Source of the DNA: Pseudomonadota bacterium
GTDB taxonomy: Bacteria; Pseudomonadota; Gammaproteobacteria; Xanthomonadales; Xanthomonadaceae
Direction: 5' to 3'
Length of the DNA: 6,543 bases
Assembly: GCA_023391775.1 (NCBI GenBank)
Contig: JAEWAG010000093.1
Coordinates: forward strand, 1-6,543
The position numbers were made by a program, and so were the translations under genes. Positions 5,693-6,543 of this stretch are shown in pieces. The notes below the pieces were generated by a model. That model was not told the DNA's origin. It worked only from the letters and a program-made list of their open reading frames with translations, and made no database searches. Every line of letters starts with the position of its first letter. Position 1 is the first letter of the stretch.

Positions 5693-5712
5693 GCCGCATG
5701 CACGCATGCGGC
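5693..5712. other. 8-bp perfect hairpin between the hydrolase gene and rlmL
   Basis: GCCGCATG (5693-5700) pairs fully with CATGCGGC (5705-5712) around loop CACG. It ends 21 nt before the rlmL GTG and 12 nt before its GAGG ribosome-binding site. No T-run follows. It may be a weak terminator, an RNA element in the rlmL leader, or a protein-binding dyad. Confidence 0.4.
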
Positions 5713-5724
5713 CGCCATGACCCC

Positions 5725-5728
5725 GAGG
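5725..5728 (+). promoter_or_regulatory. Ribosome-binding site setting the GTG start of rlmL
   Basis: GAGG lies 5 nt before the GTG at 5734. It favours this start over an in-frame ATG at 5698, which sits inside the hairpin. The GTG start gives the family-typical N-terminus K-F-F-V-S-C-A-K-G. Confidence 0.7.
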
Positions 5729-5733
5729 TCCCC

Positions 5734-6543
5734 GTGAAGTTCTTCGTCTCCTGCGCCAAGGGCCTGGAATACCTGCTTGCCGACGAACTGGTCGCGCTGG
5801 GTGCCAGCCGTGCCACCGCCGCCGTCGCCGGCGTCAATGCCGAGGGCGAACTGGCCGACGCGCAGCGTGCGGTGCTGTGGTCGCGCCTGGCAGCCGCGTG
5901 CTGTGGCCGCTGGTCGAGTTCGACTGCCCGGACGAGCAGGCGCTGTACGCCGGCGCCGCGTCGCTGCCCTGGCACCACCACCTGTCCGAAGGCCAGACCC
6001 TGGCCGTGGACGCGCACGTGTCCGGCGATGCCATCACCCACGCGCGCTTTGCCGCGCAGCGGGTCAAGGATGCGGTGGTGGACGTGTTCCGCAGCCAGGG
6101 ACTGGAGCGGCCCTCGGTCGACGTGGACGCGCCGGACCTGCGCCTCAACCTGTCCCTGCGCAAGGGCAAGGCGACGCTGTCGGTGGACCTGGGCGGCGGC
6201 CCGCTGCACCGGCGCGGCTGGCGCACCTCCCGGCACGAGGCGCCTCTGAAGGAGAACCTGGCCGCGGCCGTGCTGCTGCGCGGCGCCTGGCCGCAGCTCT
6301 ACGCCGATGGTGGCTCGCTGCTGGACCCGATGTGCGGCAGCGGCACGCTGCTGATCGAAGGTGCGCTGATGGCCGCCGACGTGGCGCCCGGCCTGCGCCG
6401 CGAGTACTTCGGTTTCCTTGGCTGGAAGCAGCACGACATCGCGCTGTGGCGCAGCCTGCTGGAAGACGCGCGCCAGCGCGCCGAGGCCGGCCTGCGCAAC
6501 CTGCGTTCGGCGTTCTTCGGTTCCGATGCCGACCCGCGCATGG
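5734..6543 (+). pseudogene. rlmL: 23S rRNA (guanine-N2)-methyltransferase RlmL (RlmKL), 5' part, apparently frameshifted near 5890
   Basis: RlmL makes m2G2445 in 23S rRNA. Many gammaproteobacteria have a fused RlmKL of about 700 residues that also makes m7G2069. Only about 270 residues fall in this window. Residues 1-53 are read in one frame, from [14 protein letters not shown] to V-L-W-S-R-L-A. From 5892 the family sequence continues in another frame, [14 protein letters not shown], and stays open to the right edge. That second part holds the THUMP region ([18 protein letters not shown]), the linker [10 protein letters not shown] and the SAM-binding motif D-P-M-C-G-S-G-T at 6324-6347. The catalytic N-P-P-Y motif lies beyond the edge. 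If the shift is real, the product ends at a TGA at 6247-6249 after 171 residues, the last 118 being unrelated. It could equally be a one-base sequencing error in an intact gene. Confidence 0.9.
5887..5894 (+). other. Frameshift site in rlmL (probable single-base deletion)
   Basis: The sequence ctg-gc-agc encodes the expected L-A-S-R-V-L-W only if one base is added after gc, for example ctg-gcc-agc. Both flanking frames match RlmL closely and meet at this point, which places the lost base at about 5890-5891. There is no heptameric slippery sequence (X-XXY-YYZ), so programmed -1 frameshifting is unlikely. Confidence 0.8.

Noticed and set aside
5892..6249. Non-RlmL reading frame after the frameshift as a genuine C-terminal domain
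   Set aside because: Its translation is Arg/Cys/Ser/Pro-rich with no motif, while the neighbouring frame continues RlmL without a gap.
1..6543. Search for mobile elements, CRISPR arrays, tRNA genes, toxin-antitoxin or defence systems
   Set aside because: No repeat array, terminal inverted repeats, transposase, integrase or tRNA-like structure was seen, and all genes match ordinary chromosomal families.

Overview
This is a GC-rich (roughly 70%) chromosomal window from a gammaproteobacterium, most likely a Xanthomonadaceae member (Stenotrophomonas, Pseudoxanthomonas, Luteimonas or Xanthomonas type). The assignment comes from remembered family resemblance: the Bpt, TesB, DUF2007 ('pathogenicity-like') and RlmL proteins read like xanthomonad versions. 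No database search was possible. Coding density is high. I see no tRNA, rRNA, insertion sequence, CRISPR array or phage gene.

Layout. (1) Positions 1-1725, minus strand: bpt (aspartate/glutamate leucyltransferase, N-end rule tagging), then 28 nt later an endonuclease/exonuclease/phosphatase-fold lipoprotein whose C-terminus lies beyond the left edge. (2) Positions 1726-1890: intergenic gap between the divergent bpt and EF-hand genes. (3) Positions 1891-2463, plus strand: an exported protein with five EF-hand loops. It converges on the next cluster across a GC-rich hairpin. (4) Positions 2512-4594, minus strand: an AmpD-like N-acetylmuramoyl-L-alanine amidase, then tesB (acyl-CoA thioesterase II), then a DUF2007 membrane-anchored protein tightly coupled to tesB. 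(5) Positions 4619-5667, plus strand: a MOSC-domain protein overlapping an alpha/beta hydrolase by ATGA. It diverges from the amidase across a 10-bp palindrome that can be read as an extended -10 promoter on both strands. (6) Positions 5734-6543, plus strand: the 5' part of rlmL (23S rRNA m2G2445 methyltransferase), which has an apparent one-base deletion near 5890 and runs off the right edge.

The genes do not form one pathway. They are mostly housekeeping or conserved accessory genes: protein turnover, lipid thioester hydrolysis, peptidoglycan amide hydrolysis, sulfur/metal-linked MOSC chemistry and rRNA modification. I found no convincing undescribed multi-gene system. The points most worth a second look are the rlmL frameshift, the symmetric promoter-like palindrome with likely [16 protein letters not shown], and the tesB-DUF2007 coupling.
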